Assembly (NCBI GenBank): GCA_035493895.1
Contig: DATJHM010000322.1
Location: 1-64,000, forward strand
DNA from: DATJHM01 sp035493895
GTDB lineage: Bacteria; Chloroflexota; Ktedonobacteria; Ktedonobacterales; Ktedonobacteraceae
Length of the DNA: 64,000 bases
Reading direction: 5' to 3'
Part shown: positions 49,676 through 58,680 of the stretch, piece after piece
Position numbering within the stretch: the first letter of the stretch is position 1
Layout of the letters: each line of letters begins with the position of its first letter
Made by a program: the position numbers and the translations under genes
Notes under the pieces: generated by a model
What the model was told of the DNA's origin: nothing
The model's input: only the letters and a program-made list of their open reading frames with translations
Databases searched by the model: none

Positions 49676-52114
49676 CTACTCGCCATACGGTATCCAGATA
49701 TTTTTCACCTGCGTGGCCTGGCGCAAGAACTCCTGACCTTCGCCCTGCACGCGATCCTGCCAGTTGCGCACACGGCCATAATTGACCCAGGTGCGCTTCA
49801 TATTGGCCGTAGAAGCAAACTCGACGCGCTGCGAGCCTTCAGTTGTGCCAAAATACCAGAGCGCATCGACATCTTCGTGTTCAGCGAGCACCTGACTCAA
49901 CTGCTCGCGGTTGCCAGTCACGATATTCACCACGCCAGCTGGCAGATCAGAGGTTTCGAAGACCTGATAGCAGTCGGTGGCGCTGAGCGGACTACGAGGC
50001 GAGGGGACAATGATCGTAGTATTGCCCATCGCAATGGCTGGCGCAAGCAGCGAGATAAAACCGAGCAGCGGGTACGCATCCGGGCAGGCAATCCCCAGCA
50101 CGCCAATTGCCTCAGGCAGTGCCAGCGTCACACCACGCAGGGGAGGCCGGTGCACGACACCCTCGAATTTATCGGTCCAGGCAGCGTAACTGAACAGACG
50201 CGATAAGCTCGTCTGCACCTCAGCAAGAGCCTGTGCTCGCGTCTGGCCGGTCTGCTGCACAATACGCCGGGCAAACTCTTCTTCGCGAACGGAGAGATTT
50301 TCTGCCAGATAATACAGGATCTGAGCACGATTATGCGCGCTACCATTTGCCCAAGCGCTGGCCTTGTGAGCCGCCTCGACCGCGTTACGAATATCTTTAC
50401 GATTGCCCTCACCCACTTCGCCGAGCACGTGACCGGCATGAGAGACCGGCAGACTATAGCCGGAATCTGGGCGCACCTGTTTGCCCGCAATAAACAGCTT
50501 TGGCGTACGATCTATTGCCGGTAGCGTCAAATCAGGCGAATCGCCGGGCCATTCGGCATCGTCAATGAGCCCTTCAAGTGCGGGCTCCTGAAAGGACGGC
50601 TGGAACGTAGATTGGACGATTTGCGATTCTGTGTCCTGAACAGCATGCTCCCAGGCAGGACGGAGATATTCGTAAAGACCCTCTTTGCCGCCCTCACGAC
50701 CGAAACCACTCTCGCGATAGCCTCCGAAGCCACTGGATGCATCGAAGAGATTGGTGCAATTGATCCAGACACTGCCAGCTTTCACCTTCGGCGCGATATC
50801 GAGTGCCAGATTGATATTTTCACTCCAGATGCTCGCCGCCAGGCCATAGCGCGTATTATTCGCCAGTTCAACTGCTTCAGCAGGAGTACGGAACGTCATT
50901 GCCACAAGCACCGGGCCAAAGATCTCGACCTGCGCAATTGAAGCAGCAGGCGACACATTGGTAAAGAGCGTCGGCGGGAAAAACGAGCCTTCGCTGGGAC
51001 AGGACCAGGATGGCTGCCAGAGTTGTGCTCCCTCCGCAACACCTTGCTCGACCAGACGCGTAATCTCCTGCAACTGCTGCTCCGAGACAATCGCGCCGAT
51101 ATCAACGGCTTTATCCAGGGAGTCGCCAACGCGCAATTTCTCCATGCGCGCACGCAACTTCTGGTACAGGCGATCGGCGATATTTTCCTGCACAAGCAGA
51201 CGCGAACCAGCACAACACACCTGACCCTGATTAAACCAGATCGCGTCGACCACGCCTTCAACGACGCTATCCAGATCGGCATCGTCAAAAACGATAAACG
51301 GCGATTTGCCGCCAAGCTCAAGCGAGAGCTTTTTCCCGGAACCAGCGGTAGTACGGCGTATAGCGCGTCCCACTTCAGTCGAGCCGGTAAAAGCAATTTT
51401 CTGTACATCAGGATGTTTGAGCAGCGTCTCCCCGACCTGACCGGCTTCTCCGGTGACGATATTGACCACCCCCGGAGGGAGACCGATCTCCTGCACAATC
51501 TCAGCAAATTTCAGCGCCGAGAGCGGCGTATAGCGAGCGGGTTTGAGCACAACCGTATTCCCCATAGCCAGGGCAGGAGCAATTTTCCAGGCCAGCATCA
51601 AGAGAGGGAAATTCCAGGGGATAATCTGGCCGATGACCCCGACCGGCTGATATCCGGCTAACTCGGTCTCCATCAACTGAGCCCAACCGGCATGATAATA
51701 AAAGTGGCGCGCCACCAGAGGAATATCAATATCACGCGTCTCACGAATGGTCTTGCCATTGTCGAGCGCTTCCAGAACAGCCAGGATACGCGCGTGTTTC
51801 TGAATATGGCGCGCCAGAGCGTAGAGATAGCGTGCTCTGACATGCCCCGGCGTCTTGCTCCAGGGCTCGAACGCATTATGCGCAGCGGCTACCGCAGCAT
51901 TGACATCCTCACTATTCGCCGAAGCCACGCGCGTCAACACCTGACCATTCGCCGGGCTGATGCTCTCCAGATAGTGTCCACTTGCAGGCTTCTGCCATTG
52001 ATTATTGATAAACAGGCCAAAGGGTTGATGCTCTTTGAGCCAGGCCAGTGCAGGAGCAGCAGCCTCGGGCGCGGGACCATATTCCATTGTTGCAAATATA
52101 TCCATTACCTTCAT
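49676..52114 (-). CDS. double-domain aldehyde dehydrogenase (ALDH16 family)
   Basis: Oxidises aldehydes with NAD(P). 812 residues: a full ALDH domain (about 25-500) with general-base Glu in SLELGGKSPF near 266 and catalytic Cys in GQVCCAGSRLL near 300, then a second, shorter ALDH-like domain (about 545-800) that lacks an equivalent cysteine. This arrangement is that of ALDH16, with a structural C-terminal domain. It lies 11 bp behind deoC, whose product acetaldehyde is a natural substrate. AGGAGAT precedes ATG 52114. Confidence 0.92.
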   Translation of the reverse strand: MKVMDIFATMEYGPAPEAAAPALAWLKEHQPFGLFINNQWQKPASGHYLESISPANGQVLTRVASANSEDVNAAVAAAHNAFEPWSKTPGHVRARYLYALARHIQKHARILAVLEALDNGKTIRETRDIDIPLVARHFYYHAGWAQLMETELAGYQPVGVIGQIIPWNFPLLMLAWKIAPALAMGNTVVLKPARYTPLSALKFAEIVQEIGLPPGVVNIVTGEAGQVGETLLKHPDVQKIAFTGSTEVGRAIRRTTAGSGKKLSLELGGKSPFIVFDDADLDSVVEGVVDAIWFNQGQVCCAGSRLLVQENIADRLYQKLRARMEKLRVGDSLDKAVDIGAIVSEQQLQEITRLVEQGVAEGAQLWQPSWSCPSEGSFFPPTLFTNVSPAASIAQVEIFGPVLVAMTFRTPAEAVELANNTRYGLAASIWSENINLALDIAPKVKAGSVWINCTNLFDASSGFGGYRESGFGREGGKEGLYEYLRPAWEHAVQDTESQIVQSTFQPSFQEPALEGLIDDAEWPGDSPDLTLPAIDRTPKLFIAGKQVRPDSGYSLPVSHAGHVLGEVGEGNRKDIRNAVEAAHKASAWANGSAHNRAQILYYLAENLSVREEEFARRIVQQTGQTRAQALAEVQTSLSRLFSYAAWTDKFEGVVHRPPLRGVTLALPEAIGVLGIACPDAYPLLGFISLLAPAIAMGNTTIIVPSPRSPLSATDCYQVFETSDLPAGVVNIVTGNREQLSQVLAEHEDVDALWYFGTTEGSQRVEFASTANMKRTWVNYGRVRNWQDRVQGEGQEFLRQATQVKNIWIPYGE

Positions 52115-52125
52115 GAGACGATCTC

Positions 52126-53124
52126 CTAAACCAGCGGATTATAATGTGCCGCAGCATAGTGGCCGGTGACAAAATGCGACAACTGGCGTTCTATATCGGA
52201 GAGCAAACCACTGGCCCCAATGCGGAAATGCGTATTACGCAACCAATCGTCGCCCAGCTCCTCTTTCATCAGGATCAACCAATCCAGTGCCGATTTTGCT
52301 GCCCGGATACCGCCCGCGGGCTTAAAGCCGACCTGATAGCCAGTGCGTTCAACATAGTCACGAATCGCACGCACCATCACCAGACTCACAGGAAGTGTGG
52401 CATTGACCGGCTCCTTGCCCGTAGAAGTTTTAATAAAATCGGCTCCAGCCATCATACAGACCAGGCTTGCCATCCCCACATTGCGCAACGTTGCCAGTTC
52501 GTGCGTGGCCAGAATCGTCTTGAGATGCGCCTCACCGCAGGCCTCACGGAACGCCTTCACCTCATCATAGAGCGCCTGCCAGTTTCCCGTGAGCACATGG
52601 GCACGCGAGATCACGATATCAATTTCGCCCGCACCTGCCTGCACCGAAGCAGCAATCTCCGCAAGCTTCAGCGCAAAGGGATTCTGACCGGCCGGAAAAC
52701 CAGTCGAGACCGCCGCAACGGGAATAGAGCTGCCCTGTAAGGCTTCGATGGCCGGAGGGATGAGATTATGATAGACGCAGACGGCCCCCACCTGAAGCGT
52801 GGGTACGCCCATCGCATCCAGCAATTCCTGGCGCACAGGCTGGCGCGCTTTCGCACAGAGCCGTTTGACGTTGCCAGGAGTATCGTCACCGGCAAGCGTG
52901 GTCAGATCGATACAGGTAATGGCGCGCAGGAGCCAGGCAGCCTGCCATTCTTTCTTCACTGTGCGGCGCGTCACGAGCGTGGCGGCGCGGCGTTCAACAG
53001 CGCTGCGATTGATATGCACCTGATGAAGCCAATCCAGGTCCAACGCCATACCTGGATTCCGCACCGGATGCGCTATTGCATCCGGAGAGCCCTGCGCAGT
53101 TCGTCGTGGCTGCGTAGTTGTCAT
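52126..53124 (-). CDS. deoC: deoxyribose-phosphate aldolase
   Basis: Cleaves 2-deoxyribose-5-phosphate to glyceraldehyde-3-phosphate and acetaldehyde. 332 residues from ATG 53124 behind AGAGGAAAA. The TIM barrel has the Schiff-base Lys in GADFIKTSTGKEP near 230, and CIDLTTLAGDDT near 65 is the conserved first-strand DxT motif. The N-terminus is about 60 residues longer than in the E. coli form, and the C-terminus adds some 40. It is followed immediately by ALDH16, which could remove acetaldehyde. Confidence 0.93.
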   Translation of the reverse strand: MTTTQPRRTAQGSPDAIAHPVRNPGMALDLDWLHQVHINRSAVERRAATLVTRRTVKKEWQAAWLLRAITCIDLTTLAGDDTPGNVKRLCAKARQPVRQELLDAMGVPTLQVGAVCVYHNLIPPAIEALQGSSIPVAAVSTGFPAGQNPFALKLAEIAASVQAGAGEIDIVISRAHVLTGNWQALYDEVKAFREACGEAHLKTILATHELATLRNVGMASLVCMMAGADFIKTSTGKEPVNATLPVSLVMVRAIRDYVERTGYQVGFKPAGGIRAAKSALDWLILMKEELGDDWLRNTHFRIGASGLLSDIERQLSHFVTGHYAAAHYNPLV

Positions 53125-53168
53125 AAAAATTTTCCTCTCATGCAAACGACATCCTGAGATAGGGTTGA

Positions 53169-54176
53169 TCAGCGTCTGGCCTCCAACCAGGAAGCCCAGG
53201 TTTCCGCACATTCCGCAAGATTGCGCACAATTGCCAGGGAGGCAGTTGTTTCACGTACGCCCAGCTGGCGCTCCTCCTCGCTTGAGGTCGTTTCACCGAG
53301 CGAACGACGCATATTGAAAAGCAACCAGCCTAGCCAGATACCCATCACACCATGGATCGCATCAAGGCCACTGGAAACGAGGGTGCCTCCGGCCTCATAA
53401 TAGGCATCGACAATGGCAGAGAACGTCTCTTTACGAGGAGCGCCCACCCGCTGGCCGCTCCAGGCCAGAGCGACGTCAGCCAGTTCCATAGCAGGATTAA
53501 TCAGGCCAGCGGCTTCCCAATCGATCAGGTAGGGAGAGAGGGGATCGCGCCAGATCAGATTTTTCTGGTCGAGATCACGATGGCTTATCACCAGATGCTG
53601 GTTCAACCGTGCGGTGGCCTGCTCATACCAGCGGCTCCATGTACACAGACGGGTCATCATAGCGCGTGCCGGGTACGCCCAGGAGAGGGCCTGATCGGCG
53701 GCATGGAAAGTCAACAGATCCCAATCGTCGTCTACAAAATGGTTCCACTCTGGCAGTGCCAGTTCAGACATCTCCAGAGGAAGAGTGTGGATTTTACCCA
53801 GGATGCCGCCCATGAGACGGGCCCGTGCGGAGTCGAGGGGATCAGCGGAGAACGTTTCCCCCTCGATCCAGGCATAAACCAGAAACGTCGAATCAGCAAT
53901 TATCTGCAATGGACCATCTGCCGTAGAAAGAGCGGCGACCGCCGGAATCCCTTGAGCAGCCAGTCTTGCCGCGACCCGTTCACTCAAGCGATAACTCTCA
54001 TGCATACCGGATTTACGCATAATTACCGGATTCAGCATCTTCACAGCAAACGTGCCACGATTCGTCTGAAGACGCCAGATATGATGTAAGAGGCCGCCTG
54101 AAACGGGTTGAGGCGGCGCTACAGGCTGCCCCAACGCAAACAGGCGACAGAGGTGAGCGACTTGAGATGTATCCAT
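53169..54176 (-). CDS. APH-fold small-molecule kinase
   Basis: 335 residues from ATG 54176, 16 bp after the DUF169 stop. Kinase lobe motifs: AVKML near 48, Brenner loop VISHRDLDQKNLIW near 198 (HxDxxxxN) and LIDWEAAG near 220 (metal Asp). This is the homoserine-kinase/aminoglycoside phosphotransferase family, which phosphorylates alcohols on small molecules. In this operon with deoC it might phosphorylate deoxyribose or a nucleoside, which is inference. A longer frame to 54284 overlaps the upstream gene. Confidence 0.82.
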   Translation of the reverse strand: MDTSQVAHLCRLFALGQPVAPPQPVSGGLLHHIWRLQTNRGTFAVKMLNPVIMRKSGMHESYRLSERVAARLAAQGIPAVAALSTADGPLQIIADSTFLVYAWIEGETFSADPLDSARARLMGGILGKIHTLPLEMSELALPEWNHFVDDDWDLLTFHAADQALSWAYPARAMMTRLCTWSRWYEQATARLNQHLVISHRDLDQKNLIWRDPLSPYLIDWEAAGLINPAMELADVALAWSGQRVGAPRKETFSAIVDAYYEAGGTLVSSGLDAIHGVMGIWLGWLLFNMRRSLGETTSSEEERQLGVRETTASLAIVRNLAECAETWASWLEARR

Positions 54177-54192
54177 ACAACCACAATCCTGG

Positions 54193-54894
54193 TTAAGCAA
54201 AACGCTCTTTCTGCTGTTGATGAAACGGAGCCAGAGCAGCATTGGCGGAAACAATCGTCTGAAGTTTCTCGACCAGACTGGCAAACTTCTTCCCGGGAAT
54301 GGTCAAAACCAGTTCGGCAGGAGAGAGCTGGATGTACGTGCGAGCCCCGACACAACCGAAGCTCAACGAAGTTTCGTCCGTCTGGAGTGTACGAGGAATG
54401 ACTCCGCAGGTAGGACGACCAAAGGCACTTTGCCCGCCCTGCAACCAGTTGACCTGACCGAGGGCCTCCGCGATAAGCATCGCCTGCTGCGTATTGACAA
54501 TACAAAGCACAATATCAGGTTCCACAGGCAACTGATCGAGACGACCATAGACAATCGCCTGATGTGGTAGTTTGACCACCGGGAGAGCGCTCACTTCCGC
54601 CGGAGAGAAATACTGGACGCTCGCCATCGTCTGCACGAGATCCTGGGCTCGCTGTTGCGCGGAAGGGGGCATGGTAAAACCCATAGTGAGCATCCCGATC
54701 GGGCATTCCTGATGGTCATCCGCATTGGCATAAAACACACCGTCTTCACCCAATCGCCAGAACGTACAGGCCGAGGGCACGTGGCGCGAGGTATGGGGGA
54801 TTTGTGCGGGCACCTCTTCGACAAACGCCAGACCGACCGGGCGATGTTGCAATTGTAGATAGTCCGAAAAACGTTGCGCGAGATCTTGATACAT
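54193..54894 (-). CDS. DUF169 family protein
   Basis: 233 residues matching DUF169 (PF02596): RPVGLAFVEEVP near 18, a cysteine in SACTFWR near 43, CPIGMLTMGF near 65, and the glycine-rich SFGCVGARTY block near 180. The function is unknown; several members bind iron-sulphur or corrinoid-type partners in other genomes, which is not shown here. It is the first gene of the DUF169-APH-deoC-ALDH16 operon. Confidence 0.85.
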   Translation of the reverse strand: MYQDLAQRFSDYLQLQHRPVGLAFVEEVPAQIPHTSRHVPSACTFWRLGEDGVFYANADDHQECPIGMLTMGFTMPPSAQQRAQDLVQTMASVQYFSPAEVSALPVVKLPHQAIVYGRLDQLPVEPDIVLCIVNTQQAMLIAEALGQVNWLQGGQSAFGRPTCGVIPRTLQTDETSLSFGCVGARTYIQLSPAELVLTIPGKKFASLVEKLQTIVSANAALAPFHQQQKERFA

Positions 54895-55367
54895 ATGTGT
54901 TCCCTTTTTAGGATAACGTATCCACGATATCAGCTACTTCTAGCAAGACAGGTCGCTGTATTTTACCACATCGCACAACGAAACCGATGAAAATGTGACA
55001 CTGGTCCCTTGTTTATGGACGCAAAAGACCAATTCATCCTTACAATTGAGAGGTTTTTGAGGATCAGCTAAAAGCTATCGCAGGAGGAAGGGAGGAAATG
55101 CCCATCGGGGGACATTTCCTCCCTTCTGGCGCTACGGAGTCCAGACCTGGGCATTATTATAGAGAACTTCGGTCGTCGTCCCCTTCTGAAATCATTTTCA
55201 TATATTAATTCACCAAAATCTCCTATTGGTGCCTATTGGGCCGAGGGAAGCCACGGATGAGCATCTACCACCATCCCACGGGCATCAACCTGAGATGCCC
55301 ACGGGATTACGAGGGTAAGGATACCTCTACGGGATGGAGGGAAAAGCTGGAACGATAGCCAGGTACA
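54895..55367. other. 473-bp spacer with two strong hairpins
   Basis: GAAGGGAGGAAATG (55087-55100) pairs perfectly with CATTTCCTCCCTTC (55113-55126). On the minus strand a 12-bp stem with two G-U pairs, CCCGTGGGCATC with GATGCCCGTGGG (about 55275-55306), follows the RNase H gene. CTAC words lie beside both stems (55265, 55327). No gene is seen. Promoter signals for the DUF169 operon must lie near 54920-55060. Confidence 0.5.
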
Positions 55368-56213
55368 CTAAACCTTATGCTTGGCGACCAGCCCCTTGAG
55401 CCAGTTATACTGCTTTTCTGAAGGCACGAAATTGTTTTTTTGCAGGCGTCGTGCCATATCTTCTACAAACTTGCGCTCCGGCTGGCTGACACGAGGGCTA
55501 TCAATAGCAATACTCTCAAAGAGGGTCTTCAAGCGTTGCACACGTACGCGCAGAGCCACCAGATCGCCTGTGGTAGCAGTAACTGGCGTCGGGCGCGAAG
55601 AGCGGTTATGGGCTTCGGGAGCCTGGGAGGCCTGCCATTTTTCATAGGCAGCACGATCGCGATTAAAAGCGCCCATGCCAGCCAGTTCATCCGCGCGCTC
55701 GTTGTGGACCTGTCCAGCATGACCGCGCACCCACTCAAACGTTGGGGGCTGGCGGCGATAGCCGAGAAGTTTGCGATAAAGCGCCCACAGGTCGGGATTG
55801 GCCTTCATCTGATATTCGCCAAGCGCGACCTTGATTGTATATTCGCTATCGCTATAAATCTTCAGGGGCAGAGTCGGGGGAGCAACACATAACACAGCGA
55901 GGACCGCCGAGATTTCGGCACGATTATTCGTCGTCGTGGCAGAGCGAGGAATATGTCCATAGAGTTCGAGGCAGGTAGCCTCAGTGACGATTTTCCCATC
56001 GACCTGATCGACAGCCGCCCACAGCAGGGCACTCCAGCCAGCCGGGCCTCCCGGATTCTTCAAACAGGCACCATCCGTGTACGCCACCACCCCCAATTGC
56101 TCTAAACCGAGCAGAGTAGCACGGATATCTACATTCACAACTGCGTCGAGCACCGAACGCCATTCTAATGATTCATTCGCCTCATTCGCTTCGTTCTGCG
56201 TGTTCTCCATCAT
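55368..56213 (-). CDS. rnhA: RNase HI with C-terminal extension
   Basis: Degrades RNA in RNA-DNA hybrids. 281 residues from ATG 56213 (AAGGA upstream; ATG 56228 adds five). Catalytic carboxylates: Asp in YTDGACLKNPGG, Glu in NNRAEI, Asp in YSDSEY and Asp in ERADELAG. The core ends near residue 180. The remaining 100 residues are a Ser/Thr linker plus a helical domain (VSQPERKFVEDMARRLQKN ... LKGLVAKH). The N-terminus also has about 40 additional residues. The extension may be a nucleic-acid binding module. Confidence 0.9.
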   Translation of the reverse strand: MMENTQNEANEANESLEWRSVLDAVVNVDIRATLLGLEQLGVVAYTDGACLKNPGGPAGWSALLWAAVDQVDGKIVTEATCLELYGHIPRSATTTNNRAEISAVLAVLCVAPPTLPLKIYSDSEYTIKVALGEYQMKANPDLWALYRKLLGYRRQPPTFEWVRGHAGQVHNERADELAGMGAFNRDRAAYEKWQASQAPEAHNRSSRPTPVTATTGDLVALRVRVQRLKTLFESIAIDSPRVSQPERKFVEDMARRLQKNNFVPSEKQYNWLKGLVAKHKV

Positions 56214-56440
56214 CACTCTTCCTTGCATCTTTTCTCAACAACCAGCATCTTCACCACAAAACAAGCAACCTCAATACGTGCATAACATTCTCAGATCACC
56301 GCTCCGGACAGGGAAGCAAAACACGCCATCAGCGGTCCCGCCCCCTGACTGAACCTGATCATGACGCACGTACTATATCATATTCGGCCCGACCCAGGAA
56401 GTCCCTTTGAGAAATTCTGTTCGAGAACACAGGTATACGA

Positions 56441-56479
56441 AAAAACCTCCTGGAAGATTGTACGCTCCAGGAGGTTTTT
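56441..56479 (-). terminator. strong terminator after transketolase
   Basis: AAAAACCTCCTGGA and TCCAGGAGGTTTTT form a perfect 14-bp stem with 11-nt loop. It is bidirectional by symmetry and lies 21 bp after the transketolase stop. Confidence 0.9.
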
Positions 56480-56500
56480 ACAGCAGTCAGCATACAATGG

Positions 56501-58366
56501 CTATTTCACCAGTACTTTGATTGCCTGAACAATATGATGAGCGCTAATACCAGCGTCCTCTAGCAGCTCAGCGGCCGTGCCCGAGCCAGGCATAGACTGC
56601 ACAGCAAGCTTCACCACACGAGGTAGCGTCCCATCGTACTCAGAGAACACCTCCAGCACCGCATCACCAAGGCCACCCTCAGGCCAGTGATCCTCCACCG
56701 TAATAATCTTGCCACCGGTCTCCTCCGCAGCCGCAATCAGCGTCTCAGCATCCATCGGCTTGACAGAATAGGCATCGATCACACGAACAGTAATGCCATC
56801 CTGACGCAATTGCTCATAGGCGCTTAAAGCTTCGTGCACCGTGATACCGGCGGCGACAATCGTGGCCTGATCAGCGTCGGATTGACGGAGCACTCTGCTG
56901 CCACCAACAGAGAAGGGCTCATTGGCGGAATAAAGCGTGGGCAACTGCTCACGCGTCGTACGCATATAGACGACACCATCATGATTGACCATATCGGCCG
57001 TAAGCTGAGCCGTCTGATTGGGATCGCAGGGATAGAGGACCGTACTGCCAAAGACAGCACGAAACATCGCAAGATCTTCCAGCGCCATCTGCGAAGGACC
57101 ATCCTCACCGATAGAAACGCCCGCATGCGAACCAACCAGGCGAATATTTGCACGCGAAATGGCCGCCATGCGAATAAAGTCATAGGCACGCGTAAAGAAC
57201 GCCGCAAAGGTAGAGGCGAAAGGAATCTTATGACGCACACTCATACCGACTGCGGTAGAGACCAGTTGTTGCTCTTTAATAAATTGCTCAAAGTAGCGTT
57301 CCGGGAACGCTTTGGCAAACTCGTTCGCATAGGTCGAATTGCTCACTTCACCGTCCATAGCCACGATTTCAGAATTGGCCGCACCCAGCGCTTTGAGAGA
57401 GTCACCGTATGCTTTGCGCGTGGCAGCCCCATCGTGCGAGTCATAGGCGGGCAGCACGACAGGTTGTATCTGCGGCTCAGGCAGCGGCTTGTTACTCACA
57501 GGCTTCTGGACCGTATAGACCATACTGCGAGCAGGCATATTCAGTTCTTGCAAAGCCTGGGCTTCTTGATCGGGCTTCAGAGCTTTCCCATGCCAGCCAT
57601 CCTTATTTTCCAGGAACGAAACGCCCTTGCCCTTGATCGTTTTGGCAATGATCAGCGATGGCTGCCCATGCACCTTGAGCGCTTCAGCATAGGCACGATT
57701 GATCTCCTCATAATTGTGGCCATTAATCACAATAGGATGCCAGCCAAAGGCCTGAGCGCGCTCGGCATAGGCAGCTGTATTCCAACCAAGATCAGTTTCG
57801 CCACGCTGTCCCAGACGATTGCAGTCAAGAATCCCGACAATATTATCGAGCTTGTAGTACGATGCAAGATCAAAACTCTCCCAGATAGAGCCTTCAGCCA
57901 TCTCACTATCACCCAGAAGCGTCCAGATGCGATAGGGTAGCTTGTCAACATATTGACCAGCTAATGCGATGCCAACCGAAATGGGCAGGCCCTGACCAAG
58001 CGAGCCAGTGGCAACATCTACCCAGGGGAGGACCGGCGTAGGATGGCCTTCCAGACGGCTCCCAAACTTACGCAGAGTCAGAAGTTCCTCATCACTGATA
58101 GCGCCAGCTGCCTTGTATATGGAATAGAGCAACGGCGAGGCATGGCCTTTGGAAAAAATGAGATGATCGTTATGAGGATTCTGAGGATCATCAAAATCAT
58201 AATGGAGGTAACTGAGCATCAAAACGGACATCAGATCTGCCGCTGACATAGACGAAGTAGGGTGCCCCGAACCCGCCGCAGTAGTGCAACGAATGCTATC
58301 AACACGCAACTGCTGAGCAAGATTTGTCCACTGTTGCACCTGTGGTAGTGTTTGCGTAGTTGTCAT
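56501..58366 (-). CDS. tkt: transketolase
   Basis: Pentose-phosphate pathway enzyme that moves two-carbon units with TPP. 621 residues, single chain, of the shorter type resembling animal transketolases. GSGHPTSSMSAADL near 33 and FSKGHASPLLY near 72 are conserved. The TPP motif is GDSEMAEGSIWES near 153 with N in DCNRLGQ. The pyrimidine domain starts about 310, and EDGPSQMALEDLAMFR near 425 carries the catalytic Glu region. GGAG lies before ATG 58366. Confidence 0.94.
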   Translation of the reverse strand: MTTTQTLPQVQQWTNLAQQLRVDSIRCTTAAGSGHPTSSMSAADLMSVLMLSYLHYDFDDPQNPHNDHLIFSKGHASPLLYSIYKAAGAISDEELLTLRKFGSRLEGHPTPVLPWVDVATGSLGQGLPISVGIALAGQYVDKLPYRIWTLLGDSEMAEGSIWESFDLASYYKLDNIVGILDCNRLGQRGETDLGWNTAAYAERAQAFGWHPIVINGHNYEEINRAYAEALKVHGQPSLIIAKTIKGKGVSFLENKDGWHGKALKPDQEAQALQELNMPARSMVYTVQKPVSNKPLPEPQIQPVVLPAYDSHDGAATRKAYGDSLKALGAANSEIVAMDGEVSNSTYANEFAKAFPERYFEQFIKEQQLVSTAVGMSVRHKIPFASTFAAFFTRAYDFIRMAAISRANIRLVGSHAGVSIGEDGPSQMALEDLAMFRAVFGSTVLYPCDPNQTAQLTADMVNHDGVVYMRTTREQLPTLYSANEPFSVGGSRVLRQSDADQATIVAAGITVHEALSAYEQLRQDGITVRVIDAYSVKPMDAETLIAAAEETGGKIITVEDHWPEGGLGDAVLEVFSEYDGTLPRVVKLAVQSMPGSGTAAELLEDAGISAHHIVQAIKVLVK

Positions 58367-58680
58367 TTTTACCTTTACTCCTTACGTTAGAGCTTATCGT
58401 GCACACAAAGGGATACCAATCTATTGTAGACAGTACTATTGCAGAACAGCAAGCTGAAGCATGCATCACATGCCATGAGGAACAACACACGGATAGCTGA
58501 TGGCGGGCAAGAAGAAGATCAGATCAGCGGGGAGGCAGGAGTAAGATGGTAGTAATAATAGACAGAAAATATGCATTTCCATACATGAAATTTCCCTGGA
58601 GACATTTGTGGCATCGGCACCATGAGAAATGATTACCGATGCCCTCACGACCACGCATCATGAGTTGCTACCGATCACCA
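58367..58680. other. 314-bp spacer between transketolase and MFS genes
   Basis: GGCATCGG (58610-58617) pairs with CCGATGCC (58636-58643) around an 18-nt loop, which may end the MFS transcript although no U tract follows. A/T-rich sequence near 58560-58600 with inverted ATTTC/GAAAT may carry the transketolase promoter. No gene is seen. Confidence 0.4.
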
